A stretch of DNA of 64,000 nt, from assembly GCA_016165875.1 (NCBI GenBank), contig JABBOT010000014.1:4826093-4890092 (forward strand), read 5' to 3'. The stretch's first letter is position 1; every line of letters begins with the position of its first letter. The notes under the pieces are model-generated. The model saw nothing but the letters and a program-made list of their open reading frames with translations. It was not told where the DNA came from and searched no databases. Source of the stretch: Acanthopleura granulata (taxonomy: Eukaryota > Mollusca > Polyplacophora > Chitonida > Chitonidae). The translations under genes were made by a program, and so were the position numbers. This document shows positions 22,541 to 33,493 of this stretch, in pieces.

Positions 22541-24106
22541 ATGGGGAAGCAATTTGACCCGCAGCTAATATACGAACAGATACAAGCTTTCGAAGATAAA
22601 GTAACCCTGTGCAAGGAGAAAATATCTGTGCCGCTAATGGCAAGGATGATAGCAAAGTGCTCCATTTTTATCTGTGGATCGGGCAGGCTGCAGCGCTGCA
22701 GAAGTCTACGTCATGTCCGGTCCATGGTGGAAGAAGCCAATAACCTCAGTAGATCCACGCAGAGAGAAAATGATCCAGATTTTGATGTGGTTCTTCTTTA
22801 CTTCGATTGGGTTTTCAGTTTTCACCAGTATCTAAGAACCCTTGTAGACACATTTAAAAGACGGATTTACCAACCTCTGTTGGAGAATTACCAAGAGCAA
22901 AATGGAGTTGAAAAATCCAAAACCGACAGCTTAACACTATCCTCACGACAGAGCCAGTTGTCTCCCTTCTCTTCCGACAGTGGTTTTAGTGCGGCGTCGT
23001 CTAGGCAACTCGTCACCGAAATGGGGTCAAATGTGAAGAGTGTTCCAGGCAGATATGGCGCCAATCAACCACGGCCCTGTGCAGCGATTAGTGAATTGTA
23101 TAGGGAATACGAAGATCTGAAAGAATTATACGACTTTAAGGAAATTGAACTGACGCTGGAAAGAATGCAGTCTCTGTTGTCAAGGCTTGATATGCTGTTA
23201 GGTAATGAAGACATCGACTCAGATTTGTTCAGCCACGACAGTTTTGTAACACTATCTGATTTTGTCATAAATCAGCCTGTTTTAAACGTAATTAGGCTAT
23301 TTCCTGATGTCCTTATAAAGCTGAGAAAAGCTGCGTGGTTAGCAGATAAGTGGGTGCGATTGAACCAGTCCAAGACAAACGTTGTTGTGGAAAGGTTTGA
23401 AAAATTGACAAAAGTTGAGGGAAGTCTGTCTACACGTCTTAGCAAAGTGAAAGTAGAAGTCAGCATTATAGAAGAACAGTTGGAGAAGCAGGTTTTGGAT
23501 TTGAACGCTCGTCTGGTGAGAGAGCAACGAGCTGGGGAGATGAAAATTGCCTTGTATGAACTAGACACTAAGATAGCTTTGCTAAAGACCGAGTTAAGTA
23601 ACGCAAGACGCGAAAAAGAACAAATCAAGCACTATACGTTTGTTGCCAGTCAGAAGAACCAAACAGCCGCCCTGAAACAACTAGAGAATCACTACTGTCG
23701 AAATCAGTTACAGCGCTATTCATTGGCAGGTCGCATTTCCACGCTGAGCTATCAGCGCGCCATACTTCAGGACGACTTGAAGATAGAACACTACTTAAAC
23801 CCGTCTTTCGTGGCTTTTACTAACTATTCGCAGGAGATTTGTGACGATTTGGAAACTTCATTAAACGCAAAGTGCAGAGAAGAGACATTGTTGCAAAGAG
23901 CACTTGAGTATGTAAGGGGAGATAAGCAATCGCTGCTCTCCACCATGAAGGCCAGCGATGTTTTCGGAAGGTTATACAGAAAACCAGCGACATTTATCAA
24001 ACCAACAATACAAATAAGTTCATGTGTCGCTCCTGCACTCTCTATGCCACCCTCAGAGAGCCAGGAGAGTTTAAGCTCGAGGACAAGTGACATTTCAACT
24101 GTATGA
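22541..24106 (+). CDS. Uncharacterised coiled-coil protein, 521 aa, block A
   Basis: One uninterrupted open frame, by far the longest non-repetitive one here, kept at full length in block B. I do not recognise the family. No signal peptide or clear membrane segment. Residues 1-120 are mostly helical, with DFDVVLLYFDWVFSFHQYL (80-98). Residues 125-160 are Ser-rich and low in structure. Residues 181-220 are heptad-like (ELYREYEDLKELYDF). Residues 230-275 include HDSFVTLSDFVINQPVLNVI and AAWLADKWVRL. Residues 283-365 form the best coiled coil (EKLTKVEGSL through REKEQIKHY). The C-terminal 40 residues are Pro/Ser-rich. An intracellular scaffold-like protein is a guess only. Differences from block B: N67K, G162E, Y479S, T515P, I518M and three silent. 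Start chosen as the first ATG of the frame, context CAAAATGG. Confidence 0.88.
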   Translation: MGKQFDPQLIYEQIQAFEDKVTLCKEKISVPLMARMIAKCSIFICGSGRLQRCRSLRHVRSMVEEANNLSRSTQRENDPDFDVVLLYFDWVFSFHQYLRTLVDTFKRRIYQPLLENYQEQNGVEKSKTDSLTLSSRQSQLSPFSSDSGFSAASSRQLVTEMGSNVKSVPGRYGANQPRPCAAISELYREYEDLKELYDFKEIELTLERMQSLLSRLDMLLGNEDIDSDLFSHDSFVTLSDFVINQPVLNVIRLFPDVLIKLRKAAWLADKWVRLNQSKTNVVVERFEKLTKVEGSLSTRLSKVKVEVSIIEEQLEKQVLDLNARLVREQRAGEMKIALYELDTKIALLKTELSNARREKEQIKHYTFVASQKNQTAALKQLENHYCRNQLQRYSLAGRISTLSYQRAILQDDLKIEHYLNPSFVAFTNYSQEICDDLETSLNAKCREETLLQRALEYVRGDKQSLLSTMKASDVFGRLYRKPATFIKPTIQISSCVAPALSMPPSESQESLSSRTSDISTV

Positions 24107-24194
24107 AAATGCCACTGAAATCAGAACAGTCGTCTAGCTTCACAAACAGTTAGTTGAAAATGGCATAATAGCGTTTTTCTAAAAAGCTCTTTTT

Positions 24195-24402
24195 GGGGCC
24201 TCCGTGGCTCAGTTGGTTAACACTCTAGCGAAGCGCGATGACCGAGAAGCTTCCCACCAATGCGGTCGCTGTGAGTTCAAGCCCAATTCCCGCTAGCTTC
24301 CTCTTTATACGTGCCCGGTATTCTCCCACCATAATGCTGACCACCGTCGTATAAGTGAAATATTTTTGAGTTCGGCGTAAAACGCCAATCAAATAAATAA
24401 AT
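24195..24402 (+). mobile_element. SINE 3' of the coiled-coil gene
   Basis: GGCCTCCGTGGCTCAGTTGG head (A box), GTCGCTGTGAGTTCAAGCCC (B box), CACCATAATGCTGACCACCG and CGTAAAACGCCAATCAAATA tail; the middle is shortened. It lies 90 bp after the stop codon, so it may be part of the 3' UTR. The block B copy is at 59797-59999. Confidence 0.9.
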
Positions 24403-24642
24403 ATGAGCTTTATATGTTGGTTACTGGTATACAGCCTTGTCGTTCGATGAGTAATTCATGGTCAGTTATTATTTTATTTTCAAATGCCTACGCAATATTT
24501 AGGTTTGTATGATGTCCGATATTAATTGTATTATAAATAGAATTGGATTACATATTAACAGTCAGTAACATGGGTATAAGTGTAAGTTCAACTGACGTTT
24601 AAAGAAAACGTCTATTTATAAACTGATCGTACGTGTTTTTTA

Positions 24643-24648
24643 AATAAA
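24643..24648 (+). terminator. Candidate polyadenylation signal, coiled-coil gene
   Basis: AATAAA about 540 nt after the stop (block B: 60196-60201). AATAAA also occurs in the tail of the intervening SINE (about 24392), so the true site is unclear. Confidence 0.3.
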
Positions 24649-24859
24649 TATATGCATTCTTAGTTTGTGAGTTGTGATATTGTTACTGCTCATCCACTGT
24701 TTGTGAACTGTTTTCTTTCTTCTTTGGCGAAGCTGTGACTGGTCAGATCTGAGAATGAGACAAACCTGTTAAATGACCTTGTTTGTTGGCCATGGGTTTA
24801 AGGTGACGGTGGCTTTCAACATGATTTCTCTCCCATGTTTCACGGTGTCTCCTCGCAGC

Positions 24860-24990
24860 AAACAAGGCGGTTGTGTTTTGAGTGCCGCCTCACTAAAACA
24901 CCCCACACTCGGATACATTATACTGAAACCGGATCAACTAGTTCTTGTCGTACTCTCTTATGCTGAGAGCCTGGGCCCAGAAGCGCCTGT
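24860..24990 (+). mobile_element. Partial relative of the 5846-6148 repeat
   Basis: Shares GCCTCAC, ATTATACTGAAACCGGATCA and CTCTTATGCTGAGAGCC with the intron 7 repeat. The block B copy is at about 60438-60550. Confidence 0.5.
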
Positions 24991-25109
24991 ATTTGCCAAT
25001 TATAACGTCAGGCATAGTCGGTCCCCCCGGCCTCTCCCCACCCAAAGCCAAACTTAACAGTTACCTCGAACAACTAGGTTCCAGCAGCGAGGTCTAAATA
25101 ACCTTGTAA

Positions 25110-25460
25110 TTAGAAACTATGCCGGCCTACACAAAAGGGTCACATCGCAGTGAAACGTCTCATTTCCTGCTGTGACGCTGCAATGCTTATTTGCCACTTA
25201 ATTGTTTTATGAGCACAACTTGCAGAGAGTACCATGTACTTTGGGCTTTGGGCCGCTTTGTTAAAGGCGTGAAGGAGTTTTACACGTTCCCTATTAGGAC
25301 AATTCTTGGTGATGATGATCTGCACCGAACGTGCCAAGTTAAAACTTTGTGATAAATCAACTTTTCTTTTACCTGGCTTATTTGTTTCGACGAAGAAAGG
25401 TCCATTTTACTCTTGCATTTAAAGTTAAACACCAATAAAAGTCTGAAAAAAAAAAAAAAA
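25110..25460 (+). pseudogene. Exon-like repeat E, plus copy with poly(A) end
   Basis: Matches the minus-strand exon-like sequence at 25490-25637 through CGCTTTGTTAAAGGCGTGAA and GGAGTTTTACACGTTCCC, but the frame is broken by stops. It ends CACCAATAAAAGTCTG followed by a 15-A run, which looks like a retroposed mRNA 3' end. Block B copy about 60690-61030, with a longer A-rich run. It shares ACACAAAAGGGTC with the copy at 30650. Confidence 0.55.
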
Positions 25461-25489
25461 CGCTGAAAAAAAACCCACTAATTTTCTGT

Positions 25490-25637
25490 TCAGTCTAGGA
25501 TATAGTCTCCTCCAATGGGTAGCTCGTAAAACTCCTTCCCGCCTTTCACAAAAGTGTTAAAGGCTGTGTACTCCATTCTTTGCTGGTGTATGTGTGCGCA
25601 CAAAGCATTTACGTAGTACACAAACACTGCAGAATAA
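25490..25637 (-). pseudogene. Exon-like repeat E, minus copy with open 48-codon frame
   Basis: On the minus strand an acceptor-like TTTTCTGCAG is followed by one base and 48 codons: YSAVFVYYVNALCAHIHQQR, then TAFNTFVKGGKEFYELPIGG, then DYILD and TGA. It reads like a real terminal exon, but the family is unknown to me and no upstream exon was found. In block B (61061-61208) a TAA at 61073-61075 shortens it by four residues, and one Gln is Glu. It could be a relic of a mobile or multicopy gene. Confidence 0.45.
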
Positions 25638-25688
25638 CTGCAGAAAACGATGTGCTTTAACTAAGATGGCGGGGTCGGGGGATGCTAT

Positions 25689-25889
25689 TTGGCTCTGTTG
25701 GCTAGCGGGCTGGCGTAGGGTAATGACCCAGGAGAGTCCCACCAATGCGGTGGCTGTGAGTTCAAGCAACCTGCGGATGAGCGTGGGTTTCCCCGGGGTC
25801 TACCCGGTTTCCTTCCGCCATAATGCTGGCCGCCGTCGTATAAGTGAAATATTCTTGAGTAACACCAATGTAATACATAAATAAGTAAA
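25689..25889 (+). mobile_element. SINE with internal deletion
   Basis: GGCTCTGTTGGCTAGCG head, CACCAATGCGGTGGCTGTGA, then a jump directly to CAACCTGCGGATGAGCGTGG and GTGAAATATTCTTGAGTAAC. Block B 61261-61460. Confidence 0.85.
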
Positions 25890-28800
25890 CTGAGATTTGG
25901 ACCCTTTTGACTAGCCCATCAGCCTCCGATTTGTTTCATGGCAGGAAACTGGATTAGTAAAAATTCTAAATGAAATTAAAAATAAGTCTTCATGATAAAC
26001 CAAGATAAATCGTCATGTTAAACCAAGTTATGTCTTCATGATAAGACAAGGCAAATCGTGATAAACCGAATAGCCAGAACAGAGAGGAACAGATCTGTCA
26101 AGAAATATGGTACAAAATCAAACTACTCCTGCGATCTATGTTAATCATAGGTCGTGATTTCTAAAATCAAATCAAAAGCTTGTGCTCCGGGCATCTCATG
26201 TTCCCTGTAATTGTCTTATTTACCATTGCAGTGCCCGATTATCACTTTATTATAGCCTAATTTGCATACTTTTGTATACAATAAGCAAATTTTTAAATAA
26301 TGGTAATGCACTTTGTAAGTTGGAGAACTTGACACTCGTTACATCTGACTGAGGATGATTTGGCGTAAATTATGGTGCAAAGATTGAAATTTGTCGGCCA
26401 TCCAGGAAAAGGTGGTACTTCGCCAAAAGGTTTCCTGTAAAAATGAATCCCGATGACAATTCGGCATTATGAGACATTCAAACCCTTAGACGTCTAATAA
26501 CGTGCAGCAAACATCACAAACATGTTTGTTAACCTAATTCTGCTTAGCTCAGGCTATCCGGACAGGTGAAGGGATGATGATGTTCTCTTGTTCCTATTGA
26601 AACACTTTCATAAACAGAATAAAATCACTGAGATAAATTGATAAGAGGCCGAGTTCTATCCTTTAGGTGTGACGATTTGCCATCTATCACACTGTTATAG
26701 CTGCTCTGGTTGTACTCTCTATGCTCCCTTTTACATCTTCAGAGTTAAACTATGGTGTAAAGACTGATATTGGGCTGTCAAACAGAAAAGGATGAAATTT
26801 CACAGAAAGGCTTCTATTTATTTCTGTGCTAGAGAGGTTGACCTTTTAAAACCTGTTGATGGAAGTTTTATGTCACGCAGCCGAGGACACTTTAGAAATA
26901 GCCTGACCTTATCAGTTAATTCATGTTCACTTCAGACGACACAGCTTTTCCCTTCACCATGACCGGTGTGACACTGGACTAACGGGATTCGTCATTAGCG
27001 TTGAGAATCGTGTTATTTGTATTAAGTGTGGCTTGAGTATAAGAAACCAGCCCTCCCCCAAGCGCCCCCCCCCCACTAAAGATAAACACGGCTTTTCGGA
27101 AAACTCTGTCAGGCTTTGGGTCATTTCTAGCAGAATAACATGTGACATCTAGCTGTTAGAAGTGTCTATTTGGCATAAAATAGAAAGAACGTGTCACTTC
27201 GAACACTGAAGTTGTCATAGAGTCAGCCCATATTTAAGCTAATTTAATTGTGCCATCGTCAGGAAATATAATTATTGTACATAAATCCTGGCGATGTCAT
27301 AAACTAGATCTACATATATGAGGAGTTGTCTTATATTTTAACATGGAACATGTTAGCCTGATCTTTGTAATGCTTTACTAGGGTAAGAAGAAATTAAATG
27401 TTTCAAAAAAGAATCTGCTTAGGGGCATGGAAGTCATCATTTAAGGCTGCTGTGTCTTTTGTGCTACATGTATTATTGACCCAGTCTGGCGATTATCGGG
27501 ATGCCCATTTTAGTTGACGGCTGGTGTTCGAAAATCGGTTTCAATGCTTAAGTTTGTGTGTTTAATTTGCATACAAATAGAAAGTAAGAAACATGGCTAT
27601 GGTTAGTCGACGATGCCCCAGTAACTGTTTGACCAGTCTCACGTTTTTTGATGACCACTTAACTTGCACTAAAAATGGATGCATATCTGCATGTCACGCG
27701 CGCAGAAATGCATCAGTATCTCGCCAAAGGGCGTTGGCACTCCAGTTTTCTCCACGCATAAACCCGTCAGTCTCACCTTTAACCATCAATCAGTTAAGCA
27801 GTGAGTCAATATTTATTTTCTATATCGTCTTTAAGGTTTTTTAATTTAATTTCTAAGACTCATTTATTCATTTATCATCAAAGAAACACCTTGGTTTTGT
27901 CAAACCAAACACATTCTAGCTGAAAGGCGTAGAAAAAAACAGTAAACTTGGACTAAACATCATGTTGAAGAGTCATTTAAAGCAAAGAAGAATACAACCG
28001 TGGAATTTCTACCAACATTCACCCATTTTTTCAAGTATCAGATATTTGGACGACAACCTAAACCAAAAGGTACATAGATCCTCTCCCACCACATTTGTTC
28101 AGCATCCATTTCGACATCGGTATAAGAACTAAAACAAAAAGGAAATTTCTATAAATTAATAAACCTTTTTCCCCTTTTTTATGTAACCTTCTCCTTCTAA
28201 CTGTTTGTTGGAAATTCTATGTCAGTGATTCGATACCCGCAATGTGATTATCGCTGACTGCATTAAAAATAGATTGACCTTTGCAGATGATTTGTCGCGT
28301 CGCGTTCTCTTAAAAAAAAAACACCGCTAATCCATTAAGGTAAGTTTCGCTGTACTGAGTTGGAAGGATCTGTAACAGGTTGCTATGTGTGGCGTGTGGA
28401 TTTATGTCATTCTCAGCAAGCCTTTTTTGCGCGATGCCAAAGATATGGGTTTCTTCATTTTCATCTATACCGTTTATAATTACTCAATGAGACAACTTTC
28501 GACAAAATGAACATTTGAAAAATGGAAAGAAAAGATTGTGGTGAGGTGATTGGTTTAATACTGGTAAGAAGTCATTATTGTTATACATATTTCCGTAAAA
28601 AACTGGTAGTTTTTGCAGACCAGCACATGGTGGCAGGTGTAATTTAAGATTAAGGCGTGAGATTATTTTAGCAATTTAAAAGTATATTTTGAGTTTTAAG
28701 TGGTCATAAGATTAAGAGCTTATGGTCACGTTGCCGTCCATTTCGGGGATATGATCAGTCTGTACTCTTTTTCAAGACACTAACGAAGACTGTAGACTGC

Positions 28801-28898
28801 CATCTAAGAACAGAGAAGACACAAACGACAGGCAATGAATAAATGGAACACAAGAAAAAGCCACCAGACGTTTAATTATTTATTCCTTAGGTTAAGAA
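25890..28898. other. Intergenic to the assembly gap, no gene recognised
   Basis: Contains a short ~22-bp degenerate array around 25980-26060 (GTCTTCATGATAAACCAAG-like), a C-rich tract at 27053-27076 and an 83-codon open frame (27593-27844) without recognisable features. The part 28456-28898 has no partner because block B runs off the window. Confidence 0.6.
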
Positions 28899-28908
28899 NN
28901 NNNNNNNN
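28899..28908. other. Assembly gap, 10 N
   Basis: Ten consecutive N. A fixed short N run is typical of a scaffold join of unknown size, so sequence order and distance across this point are not established. Confidence 0.99.
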
Positions 28909-30649
28909 ACCATACGCCAAATACCACACTGTCGTCGTTTGCTCTGGTTTTATTCTCTATGCTATTGCCTTTATATTATTCTCCCACGAAAACCATTACC
29001 CTAACGATTCTCTCATCGGTTCGTCCAAATGATCAGATAAATAGTAATCCTCAAATGTTATATTATGTAGGTTGTACTCGTGCATGTGCTATCGCTAAGC
29101 TGTGGCCGCCACTATTATGGGCATGAAAACCGCTCATCGCAATGTAATTAATTCCCTAATGCATTCCCTCAGTAATAATAATATTTAAACATTTTAAAAT
29201 TTTTGTCTTATTTGTTAGTTCTTGTCTTTTTTTTTGCACTTTTACTTTTCTAAGAGCTGAATGACTTTTGTTTCGGCGTGAAAGATTATTTGCCTATCTT
29301 TGATAACGTTTTTGTGCACCGGTACTGTTTATGCCATCAGAGATATAATATGTATTGTTTTCGTTTGTTCAAAATTAAACCATCTGTGTGGGTTTTTTGT
29401 GTTATGTTTCATGTTCGTTCCCTGATAGTACAGTTTATATAGGACATATGATATCATGCTTTGAACAAGTATCAAAGTAGGAATATATCCACGTTTATAC
29501 CCAAATTTATATCTATTTTTAAAATTTGCTTTGGTGTTAAATGTTTGAGAGACAGATGCAGATATATCTGTAACTTGTGATGGTATAGCTTTCTAAAAAG
29601 TGAAGCACTATAATTGTAAAGACTGCCTGGTTTTTCGAATACAACCACATGTGCCTCTAGCTTACCTTTGACATTGCAAAACTTAAATATAATTATATAA
29701 AGTATGACCGTAATGGAATAACACTGTATGATCGTAATAGACTGTGTTAAAAGTATGACTAACTTGATCACTATTGCAAGGCTGCTTTGCAGCGTATTCG
29801 TCAGTATAGTTTTTATCAGATTCAGTCTTGTTTTCCTCTTCTTCCGTAAAACTAATCACTGTCGCCTGAACGATTTGCTGTTAATAGGGTGCATGGTCAG
29901 ACAGGCGGCACTGAAATAAATAGGTAAATGTGTCTGAAGACTGGGGGAGGGGTAATAGCAAAGCTGATCCGCAATAACACCGTTTTGACCTCATTACTCT
30001 CAAGCTAGCTTCAATTATTCCACGTTTTGTGCCAAAGGCTAATGATTTTCGCTGACCTTCAAATCATTTCTGTGGTTTCTTTCTGGTTTTTATATGGCTT
30101 TGATCAAGACGTGTTGGTAACATTTTGTTGTCACCATCTAAATGAACTGAATTCCCAACCACTAGTTAATTGACCCAGTTAGTTCCGGATGACGTGAGAC
30201 ACCTGTTTTGTTTAATGTCACTCAGACGTCCCCAAGTCTTGTATGGCCTCTACTTTGTAAGAGCATGTGTACTTGATTGACCTTTCTGAAGTGTCACTCT
30301 ATAACTCAGATTTGACCAATCACAAACAACAGGATTGCAAATAAGTCAACCGGATGTTTCCAATATTTGTTGTATATGTGTTTCGTCTTTCCGTGACGTC
30401 ATGAGGTCATGAGAATGGAATAATAAATAACTGATTTTTTTAGTCAGTATTTCGTAGACAGAATAGTAATTCAAGTACCTTTCAATACATTGAGTTAACA
30501 TACCGGTATGGATCGTTGTTAGATTCTGTGTTTTAGTTGATCACAGCTGTTATTAATTAATTAATATTAATTCGTCTACCACGAATACAGCTGTAGAAAT
30601 CTCACAAGGCCACTGTAACACCGTCAGCCCAGAAAAATGGGAGACTCTG

Positions 30650-30960
30650 ACGGGATACACAAAAGGGTCCAAACTGCAGTAAACATATCGTTTTCCTGCT
30701 GTGACGCTGCAGTGCCGGTGTATTACGTAGGTGTTTTGCGAGCACACATACACCGAGAAGAGTGACATAATACAGGAGAGAGCAAGAGCACAAGCCCTTT
30801 AACACACATCATTTCCTGCTGTGGCGCTGCAGTGCCAGTGTATTACGTAGGTGTTTTGCGAGCACACAAGGACCGAGAAATGTAACGTATTACAGGATAG
30901 AACAGCTTTGGACCCCTTTGTTAAAGGTGGGAAAGAGTTGTACGAGATCCCCATTACTCC
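30650..30960 (+). pseudogene. Exon-like repeat E, tandem decayed copies
   Basis: Two copies 120 bp apart of CCTGCTGTG.CGCTGCAGTG and GTATTACGTAGGTGTTTTGC, followed by TTTGTTAAAGGTGGGAAAGA. Conceptually VYYVGVLRAH and FVKGGKELYEIP, but stops interrupt the frame. Homologous to 25490-25637 (opposite strand) and 25110-25460. Confidence 0.55.
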
Positions 30961-30969
30961 AATTCCTAC

Positions 30970-31217
30970 GGGGGGCATCTGTGACTCAGTTGGTGAGCGT
31001 GCTAGCGCAGCGAAGTGACCCAGAAGCGTTTCACCAATGCGGTCGCTGTGAGTTCAAGTTCACCTGATTCTGACTTCCTCTCCGGAAAGGTCTGCCAGCA
31101 ACCTGTGTATGGTCGTGGGTTTCCCCCGGGTTTTGCCGGGTTTCCTCCCACCATAATGCTGACAGCTGTCGCATAGGTGAAATATTCTTGAGCACCAATC
31201 AAATCAAATAAATAAAT
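30970..31217 (+). mobile_element. Near-full-length SINE
   Basis: CATCTGTGACTCAGTTGGTG head, GTCGCTGTGAGTTCAAG B box, GGTCGTGGGTTTCCCCCGGG body, GAAATATTCTTGAGCACC and AAATAAATAAAT tail. Confidence 0.9.
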
Positions 31218-31311
31218 CCAACTCCTTCCGCAGGCTAGAGGCTGGCGAGGGGTTGTACTGTTATATATGACCCACTGAGGTACACCACCGCATGGCAACT
31301 TTAGTTCGGTC

Positions 31312-31964
31312 TGGGGCCTGTTTCACACAGCTTCAGTAGCCGTCTAAGGGTGGTTAATCGGCTGATGAGGATTTAGCCGACCACCGCAAGCAGACTACGG
31401 CAACAACTTGACTAAGTCGTTTCACAGAAGTAAAACTCTCTTATGCTTTCCTGAATTACCATAGGCGGCTCATGCAGTTATCTGTTTGGGTGAATCAATG
31501 AGGATAATTGTTAAATTAGCTTCAAAATATAAATAAACTAAATTACAATGTGTAAATATCAGAAAAACATTTCTTCTTCATTTTCGTTATTGACACAGCT
31601 TGTAAACAAGGAGCGATAACTCTCATCTTAAACAGCCGAAGCGAAACAACACCATCGGGTGGGTTTTGGTGTATTGTGAGCTTTAAAAGACTCATGTCCT
31701 GAAAGAAGCTGATATATTCCTATTTTTTTCCAATCAAGAAATAAACTTTAAAAAAACTTGACGTATAACACTTTTAAAGCCGAATTTGTTTCCTCCTAGC
31801 CACCGTGGAAAATGACCTAGGATTTCAGGCTAACTTTCAGAATCTGAGACAAAAATCTTTAGCCGATAACCAAATATTTTCTTTATGAAATGGGCTAGAG
31901 AGAATTGCTAACCGGCTAACTGAGTTAGCTGTCTAAGCCTAGTCTTTTTGTGAAACAGACCCCA
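31312..31964. mobile_element. MITE-like element with terminal inverted repeats
   Basis: The left end TGGGGCCTGTTTCACA and the right end TGTGAAACAGACCCCA are inverted repeats with one mismatch. Subterminal GCCGTCTAAG and CTGTCTAAGCC are also similar. Length 653 bp, no transposase frame, no clear target duplication. A non-autonomous DNA transposon is the likeliest class. Confidence 0.7.
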
Positions 31965-32189
31965 GGGGATTATGAAAACTCACAGTTTATGTTGATAAAA
32001 TTTTAGCGGTGTGAAATCTAGTCGTCGTGATAAGTGGCAAAAATGCCCGTTGAGTTTTCTATTTATTATAAATCTATTAATGGGAATGTAGGCTGCCAGT
32101 CAGTAAATATATTGATCGAACGACTAATGTTTTGCAAATTCTCCCGTCACACATCGAGTAACTAACATTTTGGTTTAAATGGGAAAGGG

Positions 32190-32463
32190 TGGTCTCCGTG
32201 GCTCATTTGGTTAGCGCACTATCGCAGCGTAATGAACCAGAAATGCCTCCCACCAATGCGGTCGCTGTGAGTTCAAGTCCAGTTCATGCTGGCTTCCTCT
32301 CCGGCCATACATGGGAAGGTCTGCCGGCAACCTATAGACGGTCGTGGGTTTCCCTTGGGCTCTGCCCGGTTTCCTCCCACGATAATGCTGGCCACCGTCA
32401 TATAAGTGAAATATTCTTGGAGACGGCGTAAAACGCCAATCAAATAAATAAATAAATAAATAA
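32190..32463 (+). mobile_element. Full-length SINE, young-looking
   Basis: Complete: GGTCTCCGTGGCTCATTTGG (A box), GTGAGTTCAAGTCCAG (B box), full body and a long AAATAAATAAATAAAT tail. Flanks TGGGAAAGG and TGGGAAGG may be an imperfect target duplication. Confidence 0.92.
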
Positions 32464-33493
32464 CTGGGAAGGAATGTCCTTTATGATAGGTTGAAATGAT
32501 GGGCTTCTGGCAATGTTTGGACGTATATATGTGTCACTTGATGTTCTTCCTTTCTTATCTTCTTCTGGACTGAACGTAATCTGGTATACAACATAGCCAG
32601 CTAAGCCAACTCGATTTATTCAGTGTTTTACAGCTTGGTGCAAAATGTTACTCTAATGTACTACATATAAGAGGTTTATTCACATGGTGCTTTACTCCTT
32701 ACTCAAGAATATTTGACCATAATATGTATAGCCCTCAGATGTAAGCTTAAACGAGTGAATAAAAAGCACCCCGTCTAAAATGTTTGTACAGCTTACATGG
32801 AATTATATGAACACCTGTAAGACCACGCTACTGGTTCTGTAGATCGATGATTTGATCACAAAATATGAAAAACTAAAACACCGCCTTGTTGACACAGCCG
32901 CCCACCAAACTTCAACGCTCTGGGGTCGCTTTACATGCACACATCAATAATCCATGACGTGGAAGTTTCTGATTGGTCAAGAGGTACCCATTGCGAACGC
33001 AGATGTTAATGTCTCCATTTGATTAGTGTATTTGTATTTCTAATTGTTTGTTCATCGTCCAGTTTTATCATCGTTCCGGTCAAAACACAGGTAATTAAAC
33101 ATGCAAAATCCACCTGTACTGGAAATGCTATTCTCTTCAGATTCTGAGTACATCCTGTTTGTCTTTTTCCTTCACAATCAGTTTTGTCCGTTGTCAGAAA
33201 CGACTGCCTAAGTTCGGCTTGGGGAAACATCGGGCTTCTGTACTGAATGTAAATGCATTAGCAAAACTTCCAGGTCCATTTATTAACTTAGCAGCATTTC
33301 CATATTGGTGGACAGCCAAACTGACCGACGATCAAGGTGTCAAACCCTAATACAACAGGTATTATGTTTTAAAAATTTCACCTTGAATTTCTCAGAACAA
33401 GTTGAGTCAAATTTTGGACCTGTGTGTGCGGACGGTGTGCGCGTTTCTCAAGAAATCCTGTTTAATCTGGAAATTACGCTTGCCGCTTGAAAA

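Larger units (their letters stand above)
1..28455 (+). repeat. Block A: first copy of a ~28.4 kb duplicated segment
   Basis: Position 1 pairs with 35571 and position 28455 with 64000, in the same orientation, so the homology reaches both window edges and its true extent is unknown. The coordinate offset drifts from 35570 to about 35545 through indels. Both genes, the SINEs and the minisatellites are shared. By eye, coding sequence differs by about 0.4-0.5%, with more differences in introns and at repeats. This is either an allelic copy or a recent duplication. Confidence 0.97.
28909..33493. other. Once-seen segment upstream of GALNT exon 1
   Basis: Holds exon-like repeat E copies (30650-30960), two SINEs and a MITE-like element. 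The rest is AT-rich with no recognised gene. The last few hundred bases before 33494 should include the promoter and 5' UTR of the block B GALNT, but no core promoter motif is convincing. Confidence 0.6.

Noticed and set aside
24195..24290. tRNA gene from the A-box and B-box sequence
   Set aside because: It is the head of a SINE with the family's body and tail; the cloverleaf is not intact. The same holds for the other SINE heads.
27593..27844. 83-codon frame, also at 63138-63389
   Set aside because: No family resemblance, no splice or promoter support, replacement differences in both copies.
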